Positions 23,401-33,900 of a DNA stretch of 64,000 nucleotides are shown piece after piece (position 1 is the first letter of the stretch; each line of letters starts with the position of its first letter). The stretch covers positions 293,432 to 357,431 of the forward strand of contig JASANG010002631.1 of NCBI GenBank assembly GCA_030248215.1, read 5' to 3'. The stretch is from Enoplolaimus lenunculus (lineage: Eukaryota > Nematoda > Enoplea > Enoplida > Thoracostomopsidae). The notes below the pieces were generated by a model. It searched no databases, was not told the origin of the DNA, and saw only the letters and a program-made list of their open reading frames with translations. Made by a program: the position numbers and the translations under genes.

Positions 23401-26400
23401 TATGCGAAGCGTGCTGAGCAATTGGAGAAAACGAAAAAGAATAACAGGTATACATACATTATCGGAACGTTAGGCATAAGTGGGTACATTGCCTACCGCA
23501 GCTGTTTTTCTAGAGCTTGTTTAAACTTTGAACTCAAAACATGAAGAAAGCGTGCACTAACTTTTACATTTGGCCTTTAAGATGAAGACCAGGTTTCGGC
23601 CAAAACTGAATTTTAATTTCTTCAAACTCAACAACAGCTTGTGTTCAAAAGTAGCATTTATTAAAATAGTTGGATAAATGTGAAACTTTTCAAAACTGTT
23701 TTGAGCGTTTTCTAGTGTTTCGGCCACCAACTAGAATAAAATTTGATTTACGCTCTCTTCCTAACTTTTGAAAACTTTTATTTCGCTCGCTACCCGGGAT
23801 GGGCGGTCTCGGTTAAAAACTGAGACCGGCCATGAAAAGTCTCGGTCAAATTTTGGTCTTCATCAAAAAATAAATTTTTCAAAATAAATTGTTTCTAATG
23901 CCTTTTTCGTAACTTTTGTGTTTTTCCTAGTTATTTTTGTGTGTTTCAAAATATCTACTCATAATCATTGCGTAGCAAATTTTATTTATCAGGCATCACT
24001 TACCTCATCACCAATACAACCATACATTTGTTGGATCCTCGACCTTTTTGATCTCGGCTCCAAAACCACCCAGGCTCAAAAAACGAGACTGAGACATGCC
24101 AAATATTGATATTTGCCGAGACTGAGACACCCATCCCTGCTCAATTCCTACTTATTTTTACCCTAACTATTTCGCACTTACGTAGTTGTTGCTGCCGTTT
24201 GTCATTTAAAAGTGCGATTTGTGTGTGCTTTGAGGCAAATATTAAGTAAATGGGTAACAAACAAAAATGTCAGTTACTCGCGGTTTGCATTATGTCATTA
24301 TACAATAAGCCGCCTGTCAGATAAAGCTGTAGTCATGTGTAGGGTTCAAAATGTAACTTAATTATCCCGGAATAGGAACATGAAATTTATAACCGAACCG
24401 GAAATAGAATTTTTCAAAGTATATATCTTTATGCACCGTATCTTATTATTATTATGTGCCAAATAAATAAATGTATCTGTTTCAAAGTGTTCTATCGGTT
24501 CGTATGCATATGTTATTCATGCTTCATGCCATAAGCACTGGATGTCATATGCTTAACAGAACTGCAAGTCAAATTCGATTCATAGTCGCAAATAATACAG
24601 GTTGAAACCAATACAAAATTATTCCGATTCAGATTATATCTGCAGTCGAAATAGGAATTTTGTTTCCACCATGGGCACAAGTTCCCGTTAACCTTAGCTT
24701 ATACTCTATGAATTGTATATACAATTTTCAGGGAACAAAATGCGTGAGTGGTAAACGCGCTGTATATTTATGTGTGTTGTATGTACGTATGTATATAACG
24801 TGTTTGTGTGTAGTCAGTTCGCGTCTTAGTTTTAGTTGGTAGGACATTATTTGTTTGTACTATGTGTAGCAGAAATCATAATTATGGTGCGTATACAATG
24901 TTTTGGTTCAATTTATTTCAAAGTTTTTGTTGTTGAATGAATTAGAATTGGAGGTTGTGTTTTATACAGCGAAATTGTCATTTATTTTAGGCTATATATT
25001 GAGCTGACCTGAAAAATCAAACTGACGTTTCTTCGGCATTTGTTTTTTAAAAACATTCAAAATATAAAGGGTGTTTATATTAAATTAACATTTCTTTTCT
25101 GTGTCTGTTTTGGTCGTTTTCCTGACAGCGCTAGACCTACAAAATGTTAGCAATTATTTCATTGAGAGCGGTGTCTATCAGGGTGGCAACAAAGGTTCGG
25201 ATATGGATTCGGCAAAAATTTGTGGTTCGGAATCGGGATTCGATTGTGAAAAAGCCAAATCCAACAATGTTCGGCACTATGTTTTTTCATTTTTAACGGT
25301 TAAAATTTTTTAAATACTTGTTATATAAATCAATTTTTTCTTTCAAGTCGCAAATCTCAGAACTGAGGTCGGTCACAAAATTATATATTATCGTTTAAAA
25401 GTTATGCGGCTGCCATTGCGTTGATAAACATGCAAGATTCGGATTTGGCAAATTAGCGTTGGATTTGGATTCGGTCAAATTGTGGATTCGGTGCCACCCT
25501 GGTGTCTATGCATTGCTCTATGGCATGAATTCCCTTTGATTAGCGGCATGGTTCTGTATAATTATGTGATGTTCGCAAATTCAGAACTGTTTTGGTCAGG
25601 GTATGCTCGTATAAGTTTCTTGAGCAAGTTAACTTGTGACCTGATAACGATTTTGGTGCTTTCCAAAGTTTTGATTTAGATGATGTATGATTTCATCGGT
25701 TTCAAAAATTGCATATAATAACGGTAATATCTTGGTTTTCAATTATTTATAATAATATATTACGGAATTAATTTGTCCTCGCTAATATTGTCGGTTACTT
25801 GTGTGGACTTTTAGTTTATGCAATTTTTTGGGACTGCCGCTGTCACATTTATTTTGGTTATTTCAAAAATTCCCGTCAGAAATTTAAGTGGTCTCATAAG
25901 CGCCAAGTAAGATGTTCCTGTTGTGTAATCTACTGATAGTCTTCAGAGGTATCTGTTACACTAAAATTTAGTTTTTTGAGCATTGAATTCGTCACCTGCA
26001 TGGTTGCCATGTTAGTTGTTTAGTTGACGTAATACATTTGTACCGTTTGGTTGTCGTAAAATAAAGATTGAATTAATATAAAATTTCCACAGTTTTGTCT
26101 TATGTGTTTGGCTTCATGATCATCTATCCTCTTGGGAAGCAATGGTTTAAACTTTCATAAAAAGATAGGAGGTCGTCTGTTTTTGTTTTTATGTAATTGT
26201 GCGTTGCCATATTGATTGATTTAAAAGAATTTTCCGTTAATTTCAATTGAAGTGGAATGCAAATTGAATTAGAACGTAGTGCAAATTTTGCTTTATTTTG
26301 CAAAAACGAGAGTGAAGTTAGTCCCCACAACTGAAATTGTTGTACTTTAGCGCTTTTGATGATTTGGAAAGCGCTACGCAAGTAAGGTTGCATATATTAC

Positions 26401-26596
26401 AGACTATTATTTGTTTGTTTGTAGGATCGCTGAAGCTGAGCTCGTCCGCGAGCGGGAGTCGGATCAACCCGGCCAAGAATGGGAACGCATTACCCGGCTG
26501 TGTGATTTTAATCCTAAATCTGCGAAAAACAATAAAGACGTCACTCGGCTTCGGTCGATACTATTACAGTTGAAACAAGCCAAAGGAGATGAGTAG
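17404..26596 (+). CDS. Clathrin light chain, 5 exons
   Basis: Exons: 17404-17503, 18301-18431, 22949-23117, 23336-23447, 26425-26596; phases close to 684 nt (227 residues). The light chain binds the clathrin heavy chain leg and regulates coat assembly in endocytosis and at the trans-Golgi. The N-terminus has the light-chain signature region (DPVSDFLSREQENLAGIDDDF). Exons 3-4 encode the charged helical heavy-chain-binding segment (IRIWREEQKQRLETK, then LQEWYAKRAEQLEKTKKNNR). Exon 5 ends with EWERITRLCDFNPKSAKN, the most conserved light-chain motif. I chose the ATG at 17404 because upstream residues in the same frame are hydrophobic and unlike the family. The splice from KKNNR to the last exon matches the short (non-neuronal) vertebrate isoform. 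A possible ATTAAA signal lies at 26757-26762. Confidence 0.93.
17600..18065 (+). repeat. tRNA-derived SINE, two units in tandem (copies B and C)
   Basis: Copy B starts at 17600 with GGGCTACGTGGCGCAGTGGT (A box) and has a B box GTTCGATGCC, then a ~250-bp body. The body contains CAGCGCAATACTACG, ATGGACGGTGAAGGGACGACC and GGGGCATGTACG. Copy C begins near 17946 (GGGCCACGTGTCGCAGTAG, B box GTTCGAGTC). The same body, about 75-80 percent similar by eye, recurs at 57951-58290. The pair lies in clathrin light chain intron 1. Confidence 0.75.
18955..21400 (-). mobile_element. 5'-truncated, broken non-LTR retrotransposon (LINE, jockey-like RT)
   Basis: The minus strand carries a LINE fragment in clathrin light chain intron 2. 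At 21330 it begins inside the endonuclease end (SSDHLPVIISL). The RT core follows, with SKAFDMVDH, TGVPQGAVTSP and the YADD box. The C-terminal tail has a Cys/His cluster (CPSC...HDVQHVFKCPS) and ends at 18980. The frame is broken by an in-frame TGA at 20743-20745 and by a frameshift with apparent loss of residues near 19600-19680, so it is dead. The tail style resembles jockey/CR1-like elements; clade assignment is inference. No poly-A tail or target duplication was identified. Confidence 0.88.
22419..22821 (+). mobile_element. hAT-type MITE (family CAGGGTGCAACCGG), copy 1, 403 bp
   Basis: The ends are CAGGGTGCAACCGGAATTAC and its near-reverse complement finishing in TTGCACCCTG, and the insertion is flanked by the perfect 8-bp duplication CTCGGCAT (22411-22418 and 22822-22829). 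Eight-bp duplications and CAGGG-type ends are typical of hAT transposons. No transposase is present. Inner sub-ends are arrays of GGAACC words. It lies in clathrin light chain intron 2, 128 bp before exon 3. Confidence 0.93.
23794..24139 (+). mobile_element. Putative hAT-type MITE (family GGGATGGGCGGTCTCGG)
   Basis: The left edge GGGATGGGCGGTCTCGG and the right edge GAGACTGAGACACCCATCCC are inverted copies. Flanking 8-mers (CTCGCTAC, CTCAATTC) match only partly, so the insertion is old. A second left edge is at 31149. It lies in clathrin light chain intron 4. Confidence 0.6.
25179..25501 (+). mobile_element. hAT-type MITE (family CAGGGTGGCA), 323 bp
   Basis: Ends CAGGGTGGCA and TGCCACCCTG are exact inverted repeats, and a perfect 8-bp target duplication GTGTCTAT flanks the element (25171-25178, 25502-25509). 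The interior repeats GGATTCGG/GGATTTGG words and has no coding frame. It lies in clathrin light chain intron 4. Confidence 0.93.
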
Positions 26597-28279
26597 CTTA
26601 TTGTTCGTTTGTTCCGTTGGTATCACTCGCCGCAGGACCTTGCGCTTATTGTCAGATATCTGATGGGAGTTACCACATGTTACTAAGGAGGGTTTTGACG
26701 CTAGGTTTTTTTATGTAAAAGTTAACCCACATAATTTGCTGCCTTTTATATGGTTAATTAAAGGATTGGAACCATGTATTTAACGTGTGGTAACTCTGTT
26801 CCATCGAGTGTTAAAGTTTGCCTAACGTGTATGTAAAACTGCGAAAATTCATGTTGGTTTTAAAAAATAATACTTTCACTCATAGACGTGCAAACTGCAA
26901 AGTACATATATATTGCTGTTATAAATATTAGGAACCCATAGGTGTTGTTGGCTTGTCCCTGTCTAATTGATTATTAAGCGTTAGAAATTTACACGAGATA
27001 CAGATGTTTTGTATACGCTTATTATCATAACATTGTGATCTTTTACTATTGGATTTTTGGCCACAGAATTGGATATTGAGTCGGGGAAACCACTTTTAGC
27101 ATGGTTTGGACGAAACCAAAAATTTAATAATATATACTTGAATCTTACGGCCTCTTACCAGCAGTCTTGTTGAAGTTTTGTTGCCTGTATTGTATAGTTG
27201 TGGTAATGATTACAAGAACAATACAAGGTCAACATGATTGTTCAGTTAAATTTTATGCCGTGCTTATAAATATTGAATTTTTCGCATTATTACAATTATT
27301 AGATTAAATACAACGATACTAAAACTGGCACTTATTGTATGCCATTTCAAATTTTGAGTGATTTCAAAAATTGTGATATCGTTCTTTGCTTTGCGCACTA
27401 TACCTGATTTATCTTGTTGATATGTGATAAACATGATGTGACGTTACAGCAATTTGTTCACCTTCAAAGTGAGCGTAAAGAATAATTTTGTAAGTATTCA
27501 TGTGTGAAAAGTACTTTAATCATCCTTTCTCGTAGATGTGTTTCTTCATGTTAGAAGGTGAATGGCGAACGTGCATACGGATCGCTGAAAAAAGATTGAG
27601 CAAGACGAGACGGTATTTTTAATTCATACTAAGTATGATGCTGTTCCCAAAAATTTAAGGAATGTAAAATTAACCGGGGGGGTTGTGAAATCTTGAGAGT
27701 GGGGGTGCTGAACCGGAATTTTGAAAGTGGGGTCTGAACCGGAGTAATATTTTAAGGTGGGGAACTGGGGAGGGGCGTTTGGTAAGTGTAATTACCGAAC
27801 ATCCAGTAGGGGTGTTTATCAAAAACTATTCACTTGACGTTTTGCAGCTCGTGCATTCTAAACTTTCCATTAATTCAGCGCAAGGACATGAATTTTGGAA
27901 TTTTTCATTTGACAGTCGTTTGTTGGAAGTTCATTGCTTTCAATATTAGGAAACGAAACAGTGTCGGTTTCAGTCATTGGAATTCTGCAATATAAGCATT
28001 GGTTTAAATATTCCCATCTCATGTAATTAATACAACATTTTACTATGTTTTAAAGCAAGAATATGATGTAATTGTTACCAATATTTAGAAGCCGTATCAT
28101 TCCTTTTACGTATTTAACATACTTACGTAGTAACTGTTATTTTTCGTGCTATTTTGTAGGTACATCGCGATCAGTCTTGAAACCTTTTAATTTAGTGGTA
28201 TCTCTGAATTTTGAGTTATTAACTTGTTAACGAGGTTTCATTTATTTAATTTTAGTACGCGAAACGTTTCTAAGTCAGG

Positions 28280-28582
28280 GGAGCCGCAAATGATTGCACA
28301 AGCTAAGTATTCGTGAAACTGGAAAGCCAAGTCGTTGGGTAGCTGAGTTGAAATTTTTATTTCGCTCGGTGTTAATCAACAGACATCGTATATTGTATAT
28401 ACGTACAAAGTAAGCGTAATTTTTCTTTGGAGCCACAGATGATTTCACAACCTAAGTACTCGTGAAACATGGAAAGCCAAATCGTTGGGTAGCTGAGTCG
28501 AAATTTTTATTTCGCTCGGTGTTAATCAACTGACGTCACATATTGTACCTATACGTTCAAAGTAAGCGTAATTTTTCCTTCG
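28280..28582. repeat. Tandem duplication, ~149 bp x 2
   Basis: The unit beginning GGAGCCGCAAATGATT at 28280 is repeated at 28429 (GGAGCCACAGATGATT). Both units share CGTTGGGTAGCTGAGT, ATTTCGCTCGGTGTTAATCAA and AAAGTAAGCGTAATTTTTC. About a dozen differences separate them, so the duplication is not recent. No coding potential is evident. Confidence 0.85.
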
Positions 28583-29974
28583 GTTTTTTCACTGTCGCAT
28601 AGCCTTGATATATAAACATTTTATTCCAGTAAACCCTGAGCATTGTTTGATTAATACTATAATGCTATAACCGAGCGTTTGATATTAGGAACCACTTGTA
28701 TGTCTTAGCTTATGGTGTTACTAGCACTTATTCGCAAGCTACTTGAACTCCATTCGGCGATTTGTTTACAACCTGCTACCGCTATTGGGGGAAAATAATT
28801 ACAAATCTTTGTTGAACGGAGACTTAAGTTCAAACACTGATTTCTTACAATTTAAATTTCTTTTCCGGCAATTTGAAACCAGTGTGTAAAACCGATAGTC
28901 ACAATACCGAAAACCAATTTGAAGTGTACGTACAAGTTTCAACGGTGTTTTCTTTTTGTGCCACTATATATAATTGAGACGTGCAAGTATTCACTTAATT
29001 TTTTGCGAGTTATACGTGATTTTGAGCGCAAGAATAGTGCACTTTTCGGCATTTCTTTAACGGAAGGGGAACCGGATACCAATTTTTACTGGGAAAGAAT
29101 ATACAATAGCACCCTATTTAAAACCGTTTATGCGAGTTTGCCTGGCCATGGGTCAGCCCGCCTCATGGCTGAAACAGAGTGGAACTTTTTTGTTTTTATC
29201 GTTCATCAGCATTTTCTGGTTCACTTCTTACTATCAGTAGAAAATTGCATCGAATAAGTAAAGGTCGCACGAAGATTTTTGTGCGATATAAAAAAGTTAT
29301 CGTGTTATATAACTAGTACTTGGCGGAAAATATTTTAGGGGGTCTTTAGTCTAAACTGGAGAAAGGATCGTGAGGTGGGTTGACCCGTCTCGCCCCATTT
29401 CCATTTCTTGCGTGAAATTTTGCTACGCTGTGAGATTATCGTTCACTAGCAACACATATAACGTCATTTGCATATGCATTTAGTTTTACATGATCTGCAG
29501 TGCATGTCAAGCTGCCAATTCTTTAGCTACCTACACTGCGTTAAAATTAACTTGCCTGCTGATGTCAGTCAAATTTTTCGTTTTACCGTAAGTACGACAG
29601 AAAATTCGGTGTTTTCATTATTCGGTTCCTTTTGCTGTGTTTTTAAGTTGAGCTACATCATGACCTGTCTAAGAAGAAGAGTTCACACAAGTGGTTAAAA
29701 TATCACAACTAGCTCGTACGGCTTGCGTAAAATCCAATCAGTACAGTTGCATAACCGCTTATCCTTGCCCTGATAGTCCTGCTTGATTGTGGACGAGGTT
29801 GAAATTATTTTGATTTTGGTAAACCAAATAGCCAAAAATATGTCCAATTCACCCTCGCCAGAAAATTTTGCCGTGCTTGTATTTAACATTTCCCATACAG
29901 GTTTAGTCTCATTCCGAAACCTATGCCTGAGCCTAAAACGTTGCGTATACTTCGAAGAATAGCGTGAAAATCGC

Positions 29975-30275
29975 ATGAAACTGCAGCACGTCGAGTCAGA
30001 GAAGCCTCTTAAGCAGTTGGTCGCAGTGAGCAATATGAAGCCTTATATATCGCAAGATAATAAAGTGATGATAATCGATGACAGTAATATTACAGATGAA
30101 GCTAATTTGGCAATATTTAAACCGGTTGATGCTGAATGGCAAAAAGTGACGGCCTTCAAATTTGGTATTAAAGTCGCAGGTCAAATACATGTGGAACGAA
30201 ATTGCTGACATGTCGAGATTGAATAATAGAGACGCGATGGATTACATTAAACAGATTGATATTGTGGAGTTAGGT
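29975..30275 (+). pseudogene. Degraded coding-like fragment of unknown origin
   Basis: The plus strand has a 77-codon frame (29975-30208) with coding-like composition (segments such as AIFKPVDAEWQKVTAFKFG). From about 30187 the coding-like signal moves to another frame (NEIADMSRLNNRDAMDYIKQ) and then ends. One frameshift in a once longer gene, perhaps from a mobile element, would explain this. I do not recognise the family. Confidence 0.3.
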
Positions 30276-30982
30276 ATATACTTGGACCACTGAGTGCGAA
30301 ATTTTGGCCACTGCGGCATTTATTCCCGCTATAATTTTTGTGTATTCGACGGTCACAGTAGGATTCCCTGGATGTAGCGGTAACTGTCTGAAATTTCGAT
30401 CCACAACATTAGGAGGGTCCGATTGTTTTGAAAGAAAAACCTGCACTTGATTAATCCGGTGTACGTATATCACTCCGAAGTTGTAATCAGTGGTTAAAAC
30501 GTAAATTGCTGTAAAATAGTTTTGGAATTCTGGCAAATGTACATCTGTTTCTGAAGATGTCGGTTCGAAGGGGTGGAATTCAACGAGGAAAAATTGGCAG
30601 GTGTCAGGAAAACACACGGAGGGAAAAATTATATCGTGAGCAGGGAAAAATTAAACAAGTCTGATTTAGTCCATTTTATTCGGGGGGAAGAATTATGTGG
30701 CGGGTGGAAGAATTATGCGGTGGAGGGGGAAGAATTATATCGTGAGCGGGGAGAGAATTTAACTAGTTTAATTCTTCCGGAGGGAAGAATTAAACGAGTA
30801 AATAATTATACCGTGACACACGAACGTTATATACTTTCAGTGGCTTTTGCACTCGTGACAACCGCGAGCATTTCGCAATTCATATCGCTTGACGTAAACA
30901 TTCCAAGTTTACGAAAATTTTAATAGTTAAATACAAATTTTTATTGTAACCGATACGGTAACCATTCCACGCTGTATGCGAA

Positions 30983-33900
30983 ATGGCTGATATGGAAGCA
31001 AATGGGTATCATTGTCCTGATGCAGCGAAATTACAAGGATTGGACGATATTGCAAACAAATTGCGTTTGCATTCGATCAATGCGACTACTGCAGCAAACT
31101 CTGGGTAAGTTTTGGCATGGTTCGTGTTGTAAGTGTGGCGTTGATAAGCAGGGATGGGCGGTCTCGGTCAAAAAAGCGAGACCGAGACCGAGACCCAACC
31201 TACGGAGACCGAAACTTTGGTCTCGGTTAATTTTTAACCGTTACCGAAACTAAAAAGATTTTTTGAACAAAAAGTTTTGAATATTTTTATCTGCTTTGAA
31301 TTTCTATTTCATGCCATTAAACTAGTAAATCGCATCCAAAATGTATTTCTTTATTTTTCACTTGGCTACTGTCGCCATGCCCTTCGAACAGGCTCGGAAC
31401 AAATGCAGTTTAGACTAATTTTCTTAAATGTGTCGCTCATGTTGTTTTTGTTCGGTTTCAGTCATCCAACATCATGTTGCAGTGCCGCGGAAATTGCTTC
31501 TGTCTTGTTTTTTGATGCGATGAAGTTTGATGCCACCCAGCCGCGAGATCCGAACTCGGATCGTTTTGTGTTGTCAAAGGTACATATGATGATAACCATA
31601 ATACCGCATAGGCGCTTACGGTCTCTTGTACATTTCCCCCGCACACTTAATGTTAAGGCTTTGACTCAGGCCCAAATTTAGGCTTAGCGCTTAGGTAACC
31701 TTTTTTCTCAGCCTAGGCCTCTGCCTTGTGTACGCCTCTACAGGGACGGTAGTCTCAATGGAAAAGTGAACAGGAATTGAATTTTTGCAGGAATTTCGGT
31801 GAAACTCTGGAAATTGGGTAGTGAATGTGCACGTCAGAAAGTTAAAAACCATAAATTCTAACGATTGTTTGAGTGTGATTCACAAGTTTTATGAACAAAT
31901 TTATTTAAATTAGCTAAATTAGCGTGTATTATGCAAAAATGTATACATTGCCAGTATGTAACTTTATCACTTAGTGGCCCTCGATTGCTGCTGTGAAGTG
32001 GGCATCTGGCTTCTAAACTTTTGGTGCGCAACCGTATTTCCGATTCCAATTACAGTTCTGATTGAAATTCCATTGCTATTCTGATTGCAAATTGCAATTT
32101 TTTTCAACGTTTCTAACTCGTATTATTGCGAGAAATTTGAGTGCAGTTCTGCTAAGTTTCTTAATTAATGCTTATATATCCAGGGTGGAACCGGAATTTC
32201 GGTGCCGGGATTTTTTCACCTTTCGAATCCGGTAAATTTTGACCTGAAGTCTAAATTCCGGTATTAAATTAGGTCGGTGGGATAATGAAAATGTAATCTC
32301 CCCACGCACTCAGGCACCTCCTCTCCCACTTTTTTGGACACCAGGTAAAAATTGGCTGCGTAAAACATGTTATATTTTAAACTTACATTTTCTGTTTGTC
32401 GCTGCTGTTAACTGTTTTTTGTTGTTGTAAAGCAGCGTTAAATACACTATGGCTGCAGTCGGAGAGGAAAATGGTAATTTTTCGTCGTAAACATTTTTTG
32501 ACCTTCACTCCACTTTTCGGCTCCCCCACCTTCTCTCCATAGTTAGTTTGGGTTGCCCCTCTCACTCGCTGGCGGCCTAGGGAAAGTCCAGTAGTATCTT
32601 CAACTAAGGTTATTTCACCAATAATCTAGCAAAAATGAAAATGAATTTTCTGATGGGATGTATTTTTCACTTTCAAGTTCGGTTTCAGGTATTTTTTCAA
32701 ATTCTGGTTCCGGTAAATTGTAATTCCGGTTGCACTCTGCTTATATTCGTTGTACACTCATTTCGTACGATACGGCATGGAAATTATTGTAGAAACAAGA
32801 ATTACTTGCACTTTGAAACCGATATATTTATTTTGCGCAGTTACGTAATAAAAACTCGTGTATATAGAATGAACGTACTCTGAAACTATACAGTTACGAA
32901 TCCGGCATTATAAATTTTATATACGTAATGATTCCAATCCAGATTATGGTATTTTTGCTTTGCACCCTGGTAGTCAATTCATACTTCTGCTGGAACAAGT
33001 ACCGCGTCACACGTTTTCAACGGGAGACTTTTTAAAAGCTGAGGCCGAGATTGAGACCAGGCGAGTCTAGTCTTAGAAATTTTTAAGACTTGAGACTGCG
33101 ATTGATATTCAGATCTCTGAGCTTCCGGGAGTAAGTTAAGTGCACAATTACCGTCGTATTCGGTGTCATTCCAAACATATGGTTGTTATTGTTGATACCA
33201 TGTTCTTGGGAATTTATTGTCAGTTTTACTTGTTTAAAAATATGGCAACAAAATCTGTTTTCTGAACACTTTTTTGCGTAGTTTTAACCTTAAAGTTTTT
33301 GCATATCAACGCTTCACGCTATTTTCCCTTTAATAGGAAATAAATACTGTATCTTTTCAGGGTCATGCTGCACCGCTCTTATACGCAATGTGGGCTGAAG
33401 CTGGATACGTGAAAAAAGAGCAGTTGGTGAATTTGCGTAAATTCGACTGCGAACTTGAAGGACATCCACTTCCGGTACGTATGAATATATAGGTGCTGCA
33501 AACAAAAGTAGCAGTTGGGGTTTAGAGTATTACTTTAGCACTGAAATAATGTGATTGACGAAATGTTTTTGTTGCGTTTTTATGGCACTGTGTTTCAACA
33601 GTCATCACTCAAAGTGAACAAGAAATTATCAAACCTGGTAGGAAACATTAACATTGAATAATACGTATATATACTAGTCTGGTTGGCGTAGTCAGTACTT
33701 GGGGTACACTAGTGTTTTGCAGCTGGGTTTGCTAGCATATTGACAGACAACGTAAAGTACGAAACTAGTTTGCGTTGCGAAATACTGAACCAAATAGATC
33801 TTTGGTGGCGACCAGGGTGCAACCGGAATTACAATTTACCGGAACCGGAACCGGAATTTCAAAATTTTACCGGAACCGGAACCGGAAAGTGAAAAATGCA

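Larger units (their letters stand above)
26597..30982. other. Intergenic region between clathrin light chain and transketolase
   Basis: The first part is the clathrin light chain 3' UTR. About 27675-27780 is a remnant of the GGAACCGG-type MITE family. A 149-bp tandem duplication lies at 28280-28582 and a degraded coding-like stretch at 29975-30275. About 30620-30830 is a short repetitive stretch built on GGGGAAGAATTAT words. The transketolase promoter should lie near the end of this region, but I recognise no core element. Confidence 0.5.
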
